The notes: a model not told the origin generated them from the sequence alone. 17,478 bases of DNA from an uncultured Polynucleobacter sp. (GCA_937996825.1 CALKUJ010000082.1:1-17478); one strand, 5' to 3'; counted from the stretch's first letter, positions 7,364 through 15,894 are shown. Translations and numbers: made by a program.

Positions 7364-8914
7364 ATGGAATGTAGCACGAAAGTATTTGGAGAGGGCTCTT
7401 TAGGAATAAAGGCTCAAATGTCTACTGTCACTGGCTGCTTGGTATGGGCTTTCCCTGCCAGCAATATCAAAAATGCCAAGAAGTTATCTGGTGGCTTGGC
7501 AGCCTTGAATACTGCAACCCATGGGGCTGTTGCTAGAGCCATTGAAAGTAAAGATCTCGACACAACAAGCGGAAGCAGTGTTTTGCTCAATGCCACTGAT
7601 GCTTGGGCAAAATTAGGACTTAAAGCCGATAGATTGTTATTGGTTTGTTGCGGTGAAGAGCAAAAGGTCAAGCCAAAACAGGGTGCGAATAATTGTTCTA
7701 AATGGATCTCTGCTGGTCTGAAGTCTTTACTTGCCACCACAGCCAAGGATGCCGTGTGGGTTTTTGATGATTTTTCAGCCAAAGATGGTCTGACTCAGGT
7801 GCGTCTCTTGGTTCAATTGGCGCGCGAGCAAGTGTATAAATTTGGAGCGCGTCACCCACAATTTAAAACCAAGCCTGCCGAAAAATCTCCATCGCTCAAG
7901 AAGTTGGTGATTGCCAGTCATGCAAAAAATAACAAAGCTGTGGCAGAGGCAGTTGCAGAGGGCCGTGCCATTGCCAATGGTATGGATTTAGCCAAGGATC
8001 TAGGTAACTTACCTCCTAATATTTGTAATCCAACATATCTGGCCACAAGCGCTAAAAAGTTAGGCAAGGAGCATGGGCTGAAGGTTGAGGTTTTGGGCCG
8101 TAAAGAAATCGAAGCTTTGAAAATGGGCGCTTTTTTGGCGGTTACTCAAGGTGCCGTGACTCCGCCTCAGTTCATTGTGATTCGTCATCAGGGCGGTCGT
8201 GCCACTGATGCGCCAGTGGTTTTGGTCGGCAAGGGCATCACCTTTGATACAGGTGGAATTTCATTGAAACCTGGCGAAGGCATGGATGAAATGAAGTACG
8301 ACATGTGTGGCGCAGCATCAGTGATTGGCACGATGCGTGCAGTCGCTGAACTTAAGTTGAAGAAAAATGTGATTGGAGTTATTCCAACTTGCGAGAATAT
8401 GCCTTCTGGTCAAGCCACTCGTCCAGGTGACATCGTCACCAGCATGTCTGGTCAAACCATCGAGATCTTGAATACCGATGCGGAAGGTCGCCTCATTCTC
8501 TGTGATGCATTGACCTACGTTGAGAGATTTAAGCCAGCAGCAGTGATTGATATTGCAACTTTGACTGGTGCTTGTGTGATTGCACTCGGCGCAGTTCACT
8601 CAGGTTTGTTCTCAGATGATGATGCATTGGCTGAGAGCTTGCTCAGTGCTGGTCGCACATCACAAGACACTGTTTGGAGAATGCCGCTGGACAGTGCTTA
8701 TCAAGAACAACTCAAATCTAATTTTGCGGACATGGCGAACATTGGTGGGCGTCCAGCTGGTAGCGTGACTGCTGCTTGTTTCTTGGCCAGATATACCGAA
8801 AAGTATTCATGGGCACATTTGGACATTGCTGGAACAGCATGGAAGAGTGGAGCGGCCAAGGGTTCAACAGGTCGACCAGTGCCTTTGTTGGTGAACTATC
8901 TTTTAACAAAATAA
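7364..8914 (+). CDS. pepA: Leucyl aminopeptidase PepA (M17)
   Basis: A cytosolic hexameric two-metal aminopeptidase that removes N-terminal residues from peptides; 516 residues from ATG 7364. The metal ligands fall at the exact spacing of the E. coli enzyme: Lys290, Asp295, Asp313, and Asp372 and Glu374 in the signature NTDAEGRL. The N-terminal macro-like domain (about 1-170) is more variable, as usual. An in-frame GTG at 7334 would add ten residues, but AAAGGA (7351-7356) seven bases before ATG 7364 and the family-like start MECSTKVF favour the later codon. It is divergent from lptF and followed after three bases by holC, a common order in proteobacteria. Some PepA proteins also bind DNA; nothing here tests that. 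Confidence 0.96.
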   Translation: MECSTKVFGEGSLGIKAQMSTVTGCLVWAFPASNIKNAKKLSGGLAALNTATHGAVARAIESKDLDTTSGSSVLLNATDAWAKLGLKADRLLLVCCGEEQKVKPKQGANNCSKWISAGLKSLLATTAKDAVWVFDDFSAKDGLTQVRLLVQLAREQVYKFGARHPQFKTKPAEKSPSLKKLVIASHAKNNKAVAEAVAEGRAIANGMDLAKDLGNLPPNICNPTYLATSAKKLGKEHGLKVEVLGRKEIEALKMGAFLAVTQGAVTPPQFIVIRHQGGRATDAPVVLVGKGITFDTGGISLKPGEGMDEMKYDMCGAASVIGTMRAVAELKLKKNVIGVIPTCENMPSGQATRPGDIVTSMSGQTIEILNTDAEGRLILCDALTYVERFKPAAVIDIATLTGACVIALGAVHSGLFSDDDALAESLLSAGRTSQDTVWRMPLDSAYQEQLKSNFADMANIGGRPAGSVTAACFLARYTEKYSWAHLDIAGTAWKSGAAKGSTGRPVPLLVNYLLTK

Positions 8915-8917
8915 GTC

Positions 8918-9382
8918 ATGGCTAGAATCGATTTCCACAGTCAAGTTAACAACAAGCCTCTCTACAGTTGTCGCTTGATTCGTAAGATCATGGCAAGTAA
9001 GCATGAAGACTTGCCCATGAGAAATATTGTGGTGGTCGGTTCTGCAAGTTTTTTAAAAGAACTCGATCAGCAGCTTTGGTCATTCAGTGCCACAGAATTT
9101 TTGCCGCATGCCTGGGCCAAAGATGATGTTGCCAATGAAACGCCGATTGTGTTTGTTGAAAGTTTTGAATCACCCGAATTAGATCATTTGCCGCATGGTG
9201 ATGTTTTGATACATGCGGGTCAGAATTTGCCAGTTTCAGTAGAAGCTCTGGCACAAAGATTCCCTCGCATAGTTGAAATTGTTTCTACCGATGAAGCAGA
9301 TCGTCAAGCCGGTCGCCAGCGTTACAAAGCCTACCGAGATCAAGGTCATGAACTTCATAACTTTGATCAAACTGGTCAGTAA
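8918..9382 (+). CDS. holC: DNA polymerase III chi subunit HolC
   Basis: A 154-residue chi subunit of the clamp-loader complex, which links polymerase III holoenzyme to single-strand binding protein. The start ARIDFHSQVNNKPLYSCRLIRK is the chi N-terminus. The middle FLPHAWAKDDVANETPIVF (about 82-100) and the later HGDVLIHAGQNLP and RFPRIVEIVSTDEADRQAGRQRYKAYRDQGHEL carry the conserved HxW, PI and DxxGRxRYKxYRxxGxEL patterns. The start lies three bases behind the pepA stop without a strong ribosome site of its own, suggesting translational coupling. Length is normal for betaproteobacterial chi. Confidence 0.94.
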   Translation: MARIDFHSQVNNKPLYSCRLIRKIMASKHEDLPMRNIVVVGSASFLKELDQQLWSFSATEFLPHAWAKDDVANETPIVFVESFESPELDHLPHGDVLIHAGQNLPVSVEALAQRFPRIVEIVSTDEADRQAGRQRYKAYRDQGHELHNFDQTGQ

Positions 9383-9430
9383 TCAAGCTTTGATTCATTA
9401 TTTAACACCTGATACTTTAAGAAAACTCAT

Positions 9431-10210
9431 ATGGCTTTGATGCATCCTCAGTTTGACCCAATTGCTATCAGCTTAGGGCCAGTTGCGGTTCATTGGTATG
9501 GGTTGATGTACTTATTAGCATTTGCTCAATTCTTAATATTGGGTAAGTTGCGCACCAAGCAAGCTCACTATCAGCATCTCAATTACAAATACATAGAAGA
9601 TCTTTTATTTGCCGGCGTGCTCGGTGTGATTTTGGGTGGGCGTTTGGGTTATGTGATTTTCTATATGCCTGCTCACTATTTAAGTCACCCACTGGATGCT
9701 CTCAAAGTATGGGAAGGCGGCATGTCTTTTCACGGTGGATTCTTAGGTGTTCTTGTTGCGATGCTTTGGGCGGCCAAAAGAAATAAGCAAACATTTTTTG
9801 AAGTAACCGATTTGATTGCACCATTGATTCCATTTGGCCTTGCCTTCGGACGTTTGGGTAATTTCATCAATGGTGAATTATGGGGAAGACCGACAGATGT
9901 TTTTTGGGCCATGATTTTTCCGCAAGCGGGTGATATGGTGGCAAGACATCCATCGCAACTTTATCAATTCATGGGCGAGGGAATTTTGTTGGGGATTGTG
10001 CTGTGGTGGTACGCCAGTAAACCCCGAGCAATAGGTCAAGTGTCGGGATTATTCCTCTTGGGCTATGGTACCTTCAGATTTTTAGCAGAATTCGCGCGCG
10101 AACCAGATAGCTTTTTAGGTCTTTTGAGTTTGGGGCTATCGATGGGGCAGTGGTTGTCTTTGCCGATGATCATTTTTGGCGTTTACTTGTTGAACCGTAA
10201 GACCAAATAA
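9431..10210 (+). CDS. lgt: Prolipoprotein diacylglyceryl transferase Lgt
   Basis: A 259-residue inner-membrane enzyme that attaches diacylglycerol from phosphatidylglycerol to the lipobox cysteine of prolipoproteins, the first step of lipoprotein maturation. It is a seven-helix membrane protein. The residues known as essential in E. coli are present: the HGG motif with His101 and the Lgt signature RLGNFINGELWGRPTD, with Arg141 and Asn144. The start HPQFDPIAISLGPVAVHWYGLMY is typical. It follows holC on the same strand after 48 bases and is followed by a 154-base spacer that holds a tandem repeat and no clear terminator. Confidence 0.97.
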   Translation: MALMHPQFDPIAISLGPVAVHWYGLMYLLAFAQFLILGKLRTKQAHYQHLNYKYIEDLLFAGVLGVILGGRLGYVIFYMPAHYLSHPLDALKVWEGGMSFHGGFLGVLVAMLWAAKRNKQTFFEVTDLIAPLIPFGLAFGRLGNFINGELWGRPTDVFWAMIFPQAGDMVARHPSQLYQFMGEGILLGIVLWWYASKPRAIGQVSGLFLLGYGTFRFLAEFAREPDSFLGLLSLGLSMGQWLSLPMIIFGVYLLNRKTK

Positions 10211-10243
10211 ATTCAGCGAACAAAGTCGGGAAACAAAGCCAAG

Positions 10244-10285
10244 CAATAAAACCAACCAATAAAACCAACCAATAAAACCAACCAA
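10244..10285 (+). repeat. 13-bp tandem repeat, three copies
   Basis: The unit CAATAAAACCAAC is present three times without mismatch (10244-10256, 10257-10269, 10270-10282), followed by a three-base start of a fourth copy. It lies between lgt and the malonate regulator gene. It has one strand poor in G and no internal dyad, so it is not a hairpin terminator. It may be a slippage-prone microsatellite-like tract. Confidence 0.95.
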
Positions 10286-10367
10286 CAAAGCTTTTTTCAA
10301 AGCCTTTGGGTATTAAAACCCGCCGAAAACTTTAAGTAATTTCCCTTTCCAAGGGTATTTACCAATG

Positions 10368-10398
10368 TATTCAATAATGTATACAAAATATATTGAAT
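10368..10398 (+). promoter_or_regulatory. Nested dyad at the regulator gene start, candidate FCD-regulator operator
   Basis: The perfect 8-bp arms ATTCAATA (10369-10376) and TATTGAAT (10391-10398) flank the palindrome TGTATACA (10378-10385). A GTATAC-centred palindrome resembles the GT-N-AC core of operators bound by GntR proteins of the FadR/FCD group. The element lies between two possible start codons of the regulator gene (10365 and 10401), so it either overlaps the promoter/leader (if translation starts at 10401) or lies inside the first codons. Autoregulation is inference. Confidence 0.5.
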
Positions 10399-10400
10399 CC

Positions 10401-11069
10401 ATGACATTAAAAGTAGTTAAAACCGCCCTTTATGTTGAAGTCACAGAGCAATTGCGCTCGATGATTGCTGGCGGTGTTTTATCTCCAGGTACTTGGATTG
10501 ATGAACAAAAGTTAGCGGAGCAACTTGGGGTATCTAGAACTCCATTCCGCGAGGCGATCAGAATTCTGGCTTCAGAGGGTTTGCTAAGAATAGAACCGCG
10601 TCGTGGTTGCTATGTCACCGAGTTAACCGAAAAAGATTTAGATGAAATTTTCCCTTTGATGGCGATGCTTGAAGGGCGTTGTGCATTTGAAGCATCATCA
10701 AAGGCAAGTAAAAAAGATTTGGATGCTTTAGAGGCGCTTCATATAAAACTCAAAGCATATGCCAAAGATAAAGACATTGATCGTTATTACGCCACGAACA
10801 GAGAAATACATTTGGCCATTCAACATTTGGCCGGCAATGAGTGGTTGACTCAAATGGTTCATGATTTGAGAAGGATCTTGAATCTATCTCGTCATCGTAG
10901 TTTGCATCATCGTGGAAGAATTGAAGAATCTTGCAAAGAACACTTGGCGGTATTTGAAGCCCTGAAGGCGAGGGATGCCAAGAAAGCTGAGATCTTGATG
11001 AAAGATCATATCCAAAATCAACGTGAAGCTTTGAGACAGTTGAAGTCCGAGCAGAGGTTATCAGCATGA
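10401..11069 (+). CDS. matR: GntR-family (FCD) regulator of malonate genes, MatR-like
   Basis: A 222-residue regulator from ATG 10401. The N-terminal winged helix (about 10-75) contains the classic GntR signature LAEQLGVSRTPFREAIRILASEGLL followed by the wing PRRGCYV. The C-terminal all-helical FCD ligand domain spans about 85-215 (LMAMLEGRCAFEAS, with later helices carrying the metal-site type His residues). Its ATGA overlap with malonyl-CoA decarboxylase (11066-11069) and the synthetase downstream identify it, by context, as the malonate-responsive repressor. A second start, ATG 10365, has AAGGG eight bases upstream and would add MYSIMYTKYIES; that tract is AT-rich, un-family-like and contains a nested dyad, so I prefer 10401, with modest certainty. 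The hairpin CCCTT-TCC-AAGGG (10343-10355) overlaps that upstream ribosome site. Confidence 0.85.
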   Translation: MTLKVVKTALYVEVTEQLRSMIAGGVLSPGTWIDEQKLAEQLGVSRTPFREAIRILASEGLLRIEPRRGCYVTELTEKDLDEIFPLMAMLEGRCAFEASSKASKKDLDALEALHIKLKAYAKDKDIDRYYATNREIHLAIQHLAGNEWLTQMVHDLRRILNLSRHRSLHHRGRIEESCKEHLAVFEALKARDAKKAEILMKDHIQNQREALRQLKSEQRLSA

Positions 11070-12352
11070 TTTTGGATAAGATGCTTCGAGCCCGGCACAT
11101 GACTAAAACCATCAATGCCACAAAAAAATTATTGTCTGAACGCGGTGAATCAAACGCTGCAAGCATGGCCAGTGATTTGATTGAGAACATTAAAGGGCTC
11201 GATGATGAACAAAAAGCTGAATACTTTATTCATCTATCTGAAAAATTCAATCCAAGCCCTGCTGATGTTTTGAGCGCGGCTGAGTTGTACGCCAAAGCCC
11301 CAACGGCGGATAATTTTGTTTGGTTAATGAAAGTATCTGAGTCTCCAAGACAAGAACTTTTGCGGCGCTTGAATCGTGCCCCAGGCGGTACGCACATGAT
11401 CATCAATATGCGTCATCAAGTTCTGAAACTCTTGCCGAAGAAGCCTGAGCTCAAAGCAGTTGATGCAGATATGCAGCATTTGTTGAATTCTTGGTTTAAT
11501 CCAGGCTTCTTGAAAATGCACCAAGTGGATTGGAAATCTCCAGCGCATATCCTAGAAAAAATCATTCAACATGAAGCTGTTCATGAAATCGATGGTTGGG
11601 ATGATTTGCGTCGACGCTTGCAACCTGATCGCCGTTGTTTTTCTTTCTTTCATCCTCAGTTACCCGACGAGCCATTGATCTTTGTTGAGGTGGCTTTGCT
11701 GCCGGATATTCCAGAAGCTATTGCGCCATTGGTGGATAAGAAATCTCCAGCACTCGAGAGTAATCAATACAAGTGCGCTATTTTTTATTCAATCAGTAAC
11801 TGTCAGCCTGGTTTGCGTGGAGTTTCTATGGGGAACTTTTTGATCAAGCGTGTGGCAGAAAGTTTGAAGAAGGAGTTTCCATCTCTTAAGACCTTTTGTA
11901 CTTTATCGCCGATTCCAGGATTCATGGAATGGTTGGCTTCGCATGCGGACTTACCCCTAGACCATTTAAAGCCTGCGGTTCTTGAAAAGTACCAAGAAGC
12001 TATAAAAGTCTTTAATTTAAAAGAGAAATCTTGGAATGATCGCTTGCAAAATGGCTGGCATCCAGACCTTTCCTCTACTAAGGAAAAAGAGGCTGTGATG
12101 GCTTTGTGCGCGATTTACTTGCTATATTACTCACCTCGAAGAGGTGGTAATTCTGTGGCCAAATTTCATCTTGGAAATGGCGCAAAATTGCATCGAATCA
12201 ATTGGTCTGGGGACCTGTCTAAAAAAGGTATCAAGCAGTCTGCAGGTTTGATGGTCAATTACCTTTACGACCTTGATAAGGTGGAAGATAACCATGAGCG
12301 TTTTGTGAATGGTGAAGTGATTTATTCAAGAGCAGTTTCGCAGTTGGTGTGA
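11066..12352 (+). CDS. matA: Malonyl-CoA decarboxylase
   Basis: A 428-residue enzyme converting malonyl-CoA to acetyl-CoA and CO2. Family hallmarks are clear: an N-terminal helical domain (about 1-130), then the acetyltransferase-like catalytic domain with HEAVHEIDGWDDLRRRL, PDRRCFSFFHPQLPDEPLIF, the serine-bearing segment SISNCQPGLRGVSMGNFLIK and the C-terminal catalytic-His segment FHLGNGA followed by LHRINW and the closing NYLYDLDKVE with NHERF. No mitochondrial or secretory leader is present. Translation is coupled to the regulator by the four-base overlap. Together with the synthetase downstream it forms the core of malonate catabolism: malonate to malonyl-CoA to acetyl-CoA. Confidence 0.95.
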   Translation: MILDKMLRARHMTKTINATKKLLSERGESNAASMASDLIENIKGLDDEQKAEYFIHLSEKFNPSPADVLSAAELYAKAPTADNFVWLMKVSESPRQELLRRLNRAPGGTHMIINMRHQVLKLLPKKPELKAVDADMQHLLNSWFNPGFLKMHQVDWKSPAHILEKIIQHEAVHEIDGWDDLRRRLQPDRRCFSFFHPQLPDEPLIFVEVALLPDIPEAIAPLVDKKSPALESNQYKCAIFYSISNCQPGLRGVSMGNFLIKRVAESLKKEFPSLKTFCTLSPIPGFMEWLASHADLPLDHLKPAVLEKYQEAIKVFNLKEKSWNDRLQNGWHPDLSSTKEKEAVMALCAIYLLYYSPRRGGNSVAKFHLGNGAKLHRINWSGDLSKKGIKQSAGLMVNYLYDLDKVEDNHERFVNGEVIYSRAVSQLV

Positions 12353-12417
12353 GTTTCAGTTTGATGTAATCAGTAGTATTAGTTTTAGAAAGTTTAATTA
12401 GAGTACGAGGAGACAAA

Positions 12418-13422
12418 ATGAAAAAATCAGTGAATGTAGTGGGTCGATTGACCTCAGTAGTAGGTGCAGTAGCGGCAGTTGCTGCAGTGAGCTTGTCAAT
12501 GGGCTCAACAGCTGTGATGGCTGATCCAAATTGGCCTAATAAGCCAGTCACGATCATCGTGCCATTCCCAGCGGGTGGTGGTACTGACGCCTTCGCACGT
12601 CCTTTGTTTACCATGATGAATAAGCAAATGAACAAGCAGTTCATCTTGGACTACAAGGGTGGTGCAGGTGGTACTTTGGGCGCCGCTGTTGCTGCAAAAG
12701 CAGCTCCTGATGGTTATACATTTTTAATGGGCGCCGTGCATCACGCGATTGCTCCTTCAATGTACCCAAAACTTGATTACGATATTGAGAAGAGCTTTGT
12801 GCCAGTAGCTTTGGTTGCTGCTCCTCCGCAAGTGATTGTGGCAAGTCCAAAATTACCAGTGAATGATTTGAGAGGTTTGATTGATTACGCTAAAAAGAAT
12901 CCAGGTAAATTGAACTTCAGTAGTGCAGGTAACGGCACATCACACCATTTGGCTGGTGAGCAGTTCAAAGAAATGAGTAAGACATTTATTACTCACATTC
13001 CTTATCGCGGCGCTGGTCCTGCATTGGTTGATTTGATGGCTGGTCAGGTAGACATCATGTTTGATGGTATGGGTTCATCTTCACAGCACATCAGAGCTGG
13101 CAAGATCAAAGCGCTTGCAGTTGCTTCAAACAAACGCAATCCTGCTTTCCCAAATTTACCAACAGCATCTGAAGCAGGTTTGCCAGGTTATGAAGTTAGT
13201 ACATGGTATGCCTTGTGGGCGCCAAGAGGTACACCTCAAGCAATCATTGATCGTATGACTGCTGAAGTGACCAAGGCCATGAACACACAAGAGCTAAAAA
13301 CAATTTGGCTAAACAATGGTTCAGAAACTCCTAATTTGACAGGCGAAGCTTTTGGAAGATTTGTGAGCTCTGAAGTGAAGCGTTGGAATCAAGTTGTGAG
13401 AGACTCTGGCGCCAAGATGTAA
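12418..13422 (+). CDS. Tripartite tricarboxylate transporter binding protein (TctC/Bug family), probable malonate receptor
   Basis: A 334-residue periplasmic solute-binding protein. The leader MKKSVNVVGRL plus a long Ala/Val stretch ends in VMA, giving a likely signal-peptidase cut after A35 before DPNWPNKPV. The Bug signature IIVPFPAGGGTDAFAR (about 46-62) is the anion-binding beta1-loop, and AAKAAPDGYT, FSSAGNGTSHHLAGEQF, IPYRGAGPALVDLMAGQVDIMFD and the closing YALWAPRGTP all match the family. A very strong ribosome site (GAGGAGA, 12407-12413) precedes ATG 12418, so translation is probably high. Its place between decarboxylase and synthetase suggests it captures malonate, taking the role that MatC or MdcLM-type carriers have elsewhere; this is inference. 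TctA and TctB membrane subunits are not in the window. Confidence 0.92.
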   Translation: MKKSVNVVGRLTSVVGAVAAVAAVSLSMGSTAVMADPNWPNKPVTIIVPFPAGGGTDAFARPLFTMMNKQMNKQFILDYKGGAGGTLGAAVAAKAAPDGYTFLMGAVHHAIAPSMYPKLDYDIEKSFVPVALVAAPPQVIVASPKLPVNDLRGLIDYAKKNPGKLNFSSAGNGTSHHLAGEQFKEMSKTFITHIPYRGAGPALVDLMAGQVDIMFDGMGSSSQHIRAGKIKALAVASNKRNPAFPNLPTASEAGLPGYEVSTWYALWAPRGTPQAIIDRMTAEVTKAMNTQELKTIWLNNGSETPNLTGEAFGRFVSSEVKRWNQVVRDSGAKM

Positions 13423-13453
13423 TCAGCATTTAACAATTTAAGTTGAGATTCAG

Positions 13454-14974
13454 ATGAATTTATATGAGTTACTAGAATCCGGCTTTCCAAAAGATAAACC
13501 ATCATGCGCGATTGAAACGCATGATGGTTTGTTTTATAGCTGGGATGATTTAGAGAAGGCCACATCAAAAATGGCCAACCTTTTGGCGAGCTTGCGTTTG
13601 CCACAAGGCTCTAGGGTTGCAGTTCAGGTTGAAAAATCACCTGAGGCACTTTTTTTATATTTGGCAACTCTCAAAGCAGGTTTGGTGTATTTACCATTAA
13701 ATACTGCTTATCAAGCTGCAGAGATTGAATACTTTATTGGTAATGCTGAGCCAGCAGTCATGGTTTGCAGTCCTAAGAACTTTTCTTGGGTATCAAAAGT
13801 AGCCTTTAAAGCTGGCACTAAAAATGTCTTTACTTTGGGTGATGATCGAACAGGTACGCTATTAGATCGTGCCAGTTCTTTGTCAGATAAATTCAAAACA
13901 GTCAAACGTGATGATGACGATCTAGCCGCCATTCTTTACACCTCTGGTACGACTGGAAGAAGTAAAGGCGCGATGTTGACCCATGGCAACTTGGGCAGTA
14001 ACGCTCAAGTGCTAAAGAAGTTTTGGGCTTGGAAAAAAGGTGATGTCCTATTGCATGCTTTACCAATTTTCCACGTGCATGGTTTGTTTGTTGCCTCCCA
14101 TGGAGCATTGCTCAATGGCAGCAAGATGATTTGGTTGCCACGTTTGGATACCAAAGAGTTGATCAAGCACATGCCAAGATCAACGGTGATGATGGGTGTA
14201 CCAACCTTCTATGTGCGCCTATTGCTAGATAAAGAATTCAATAAACAAACTGTCAGAAACATGCGTTTATTTGTTTCTGGTTCTGCGCCTTTACTGACTG
14301 AGACTTTCAATCTTTTCAAAGAAAGAACGGGTCACACGATTCTTGAGCGCTACGGCATGAGTGAAACAGTCATGTTGGTATCGAATCCTTATGAAGGTGC
14401 TCGTGTGGGTGGTTCGGTAGGTGTGCCTTTGCCAAAGACGCAGGTTCGTATCACTTCAGATGACGGCAAGCTTTGTGGCGTGAATCAAATCGGTAGCGTT
14501 GAAGTCAAGGGTCCGAACGTATTCAAAGGTTACTGGCGCATGCCTGAAAAAACCAAAGAAGAGTTCACCAAAGACGGTTGGTTCAAAACAGGCGACGTTG
14601 GACGTTGGGGCGGTGAGACCAGTGCTGGCAAAGTACCTGATAACTACCTTTGCATTGTTGGTAGAAGTAAGGACTTGATTATTTCTGGTGGTTACAACGT
14701 GTATCCAAAAGAGATTGAGAGTTTCATTGATGATATGGCTGGGGTTGATGAGAGTGCAGTGATTGGTGTGCCTCATCCTGATTTTGGCGAAGCAGTTGTG
14801 GCTGTGGTGGTTGCTAAGCCAGGCGCCAAGCTGAATTCAGATGCAATGATTGCTGATCTAAAAGGCAAGATTGCTAACTTTAAGGTACCAAAGAAAGTCA
14901 TCATCGTTTCTGAATTACCAAGAAACGCCATGGGTAAAGTTCAGAAAAATATTCTGCGCCAAACCTACGCTTGA
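13454..14974 (+). CDS. matB: Malonyl-CoA synthetase
   Basis: A 506-residue adenylate-forming ligase making malonyl-CoA from malonate, ATP and CoA through malonyl-AMP. The P-loop-like motif YTSGTTGRSKGAMLTHGNL starts at Tyr162. ALPIFHVHGLF, the RYGMSE motif (A5) and GWFKTGDVG with the later GRSKDLIISGGYNVYPKEIE (A8 hinge) follow in order. The catalytic lysine is K495 in PRNAMGKVQKN. The length, the MNLYELL start and the HVHGLFVA segment are typical of MatB rather than longer acyl-CoA synthetases, and the decarboxylase neighbour supports malonate as substrate. It follows the binding-protein gene after 31 bases and is closed by a strong terminator. Confidence 0.93.
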   Translation: MNLYELLESGFPKDKPSCAIETHDGLFYSWDDLEKATSKMANLLASLRLPQGSRVAVQVEKSPEALFLYLATLKAGLVYLPLNTAYQAAEIEYFIGNAEPAVMVCSPKNFSWVSKVAFKAGTKNVFTLGDDRTGTLLDRASSLSDKFKTVKRDDDDLAAILYTSGTTGRSKGAMLTHGNLGSNAQVLKKFWAWKKGDVLLHALPIFHVHGLFVASHGALLNGSKMIWLPRLDTKELIKHMPRSTVMMGVPTFYVRLLLDKEFNKQTVRNMRLFVSGSAPLLTETFNLFKERTGHTILERYGMSETVMLVSNPYEGARVGGSVGVPLPKTQVRITSDDGKLCGVNQIGSVEVKGPNVFKGYWRMPEKTKEEFTKDGWFKTGDVGRWGGETSAGKVPDNYLCIVGRSKDLIISGGYNVYPKEIESFIDDMAGVDESAVIGVPHPDFGEAVVAVVVAKPGAKLNSDAMIADLKGKIANFKVPKKVIIVSELPRNAMGKVQKNILRQTYA

Positions 14975-15025
14975 ACTTTAGACTTGTGATCAGGAAGTGA
15001 TGGTCATGAGTCGAGTCAAGCAAAC

Positions 15026-15061
15026 AAGCACAAGGCCTTCGTTAGAAGGCCTTGTGCTTTT
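15026..15061. terminator. Strong bidirectional hairpin terminator
   Basis: A perfect 15-bp inverted repeat, AAGCACAAGGCCTTC (15026-15040) and its complement (15045-15059), encloses the loop GTTA and ends in a run of four T on the plus strand. It lies between convergent matB and the TauE-like gene, and the minus-strand exit is moderately T-rich, so it can serve both. Confidence 0.9.
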
Positions 15062-15072
15062 GAGAAGATTTA

Positions 15073-15894
15073 TTAGTAAACGCCTAAGGTGATCAGGCCT
15101 TTGTTGAGCATATAGGCTGATAGTGCGAATAGGACCAAAGCAAAGACTTTTTTGAGTTGTGCCACATTGAGTTGGTGGGCTACTTTTGCGCCAAGGGGTG
15201 CGGTGATCACGCTGGCCAATGCAATACAAATAAGGGCTGGCACATAGATGTAACCAATTGAGCCACTTGGGAGGTTAGGGTTGCCGTAACCACTGATGAT
15301 GTAGGCGATGGCGCTGGCCAATGCAATCGGAAATCCTAGTGCGGCTGAGGTGGCAACAGCATTGTGCATGGTGACATTGCACCATGTCATGAAGGGGACT
15401 GATATGAAGCCTCCGCCAGCACCCACCAAGCTAGATAAAAATCCAATGAAGCTACCAGCACCAAACATGCCTAATTTGCCAGGCAGTGTGCGACTTGGTT
15501 TAGGTTTTTTATTCGCCAACATCTGATAGCCTGAAAAGCCAACAAACAAAGCAAAGATCAACGAAAGCCAAGATGTTTTGAGTAGGGCAAATAACTTGCC
15601 ACCGCCTAAAAGAGCACCAATCAAAATGCCAGGCACCAAAAGAATGACAATGTCCCAACGAACCGCACCTCTTTTATGATGAGCTCTCACTGAAGATAAA
15701 GAGGTGAAGATGATGGTGGCCATGGATGTGGCAATCGCTATATGAACCACCACTTCAAGTGGAAAGCCATAGAGTGTGAATAAAAAGGTCAGAAAGGGCA
15801 CCATGATCATGCCCCCGCCAATCCCTAATAAACCCGCTGCAAAGCCTGTGAAACCTCCAAGAACTGCCAGTGCGCCGATTTGAACTAGGGTCAT
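15073..15894 (-). CDS. TauE/SafE (TSUP) family membrane permease
   Basis: A 273-residue inner-membrane protein with about eight helices in two repeated halves. Each half begins with the family's glycine-rich re-entrant motif: AAGLLGIGGGMIMVPFL (about 19-35) and LSSLVGAGGGFISVPFM (about 153-169). TSUP members move sulfite, sulfoacetate, thiosulfate or other small anions; the substrate here is not resolved. It lies ten bases behind a small c-type cytochrome gene on the same strand, which hints at redox-linked sulfur-anion metabolism, but no sulfite-oxidising enzyme is in the window. The start MTLVQIGALAVLGGF runs straight into the first helix. Confidence 0.9.
   Translation of the reverse strand: MTLVQIGALAVLGGFTGFAAGLLGIGGGMIMVPFLTFLFTLYGFPLEVVVHIAIATSMATIIFTSLSSVRAHHKRGAVRWDIVILLVPGILIGALLGGGKLFALLKTSWLSLIFALFVGFSGYQMLANKKPKPSRTLPGKLGMFGAGSFIGFLSSLVGAGGGFISVPFMTWCNVTMHNAVATSAALGFPIALASAIAYIISGYGNPNLPSGSIGYIYVPALICIALASVITAPLGAKVAHQLNVAQLKKVFALVLFALSAYMLNKGLITLGVY

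Noticed and set aside
10244..10285. CRISPR-like array between lgt and the regulator gene
   Set aside because: The units are directly adjacent with no spacers and are only 13 bases long; it is a plain tandem repeat.
12255..12644. 129-codon minus-strand ORF across the matA-tctC junction
   Set aside because: It is antisense to the signal peptide and leader of a clear binding-protein gene, is low in complexity (Ala/Thr runs mirror the signal peptide codons) and has no supporting start signal.
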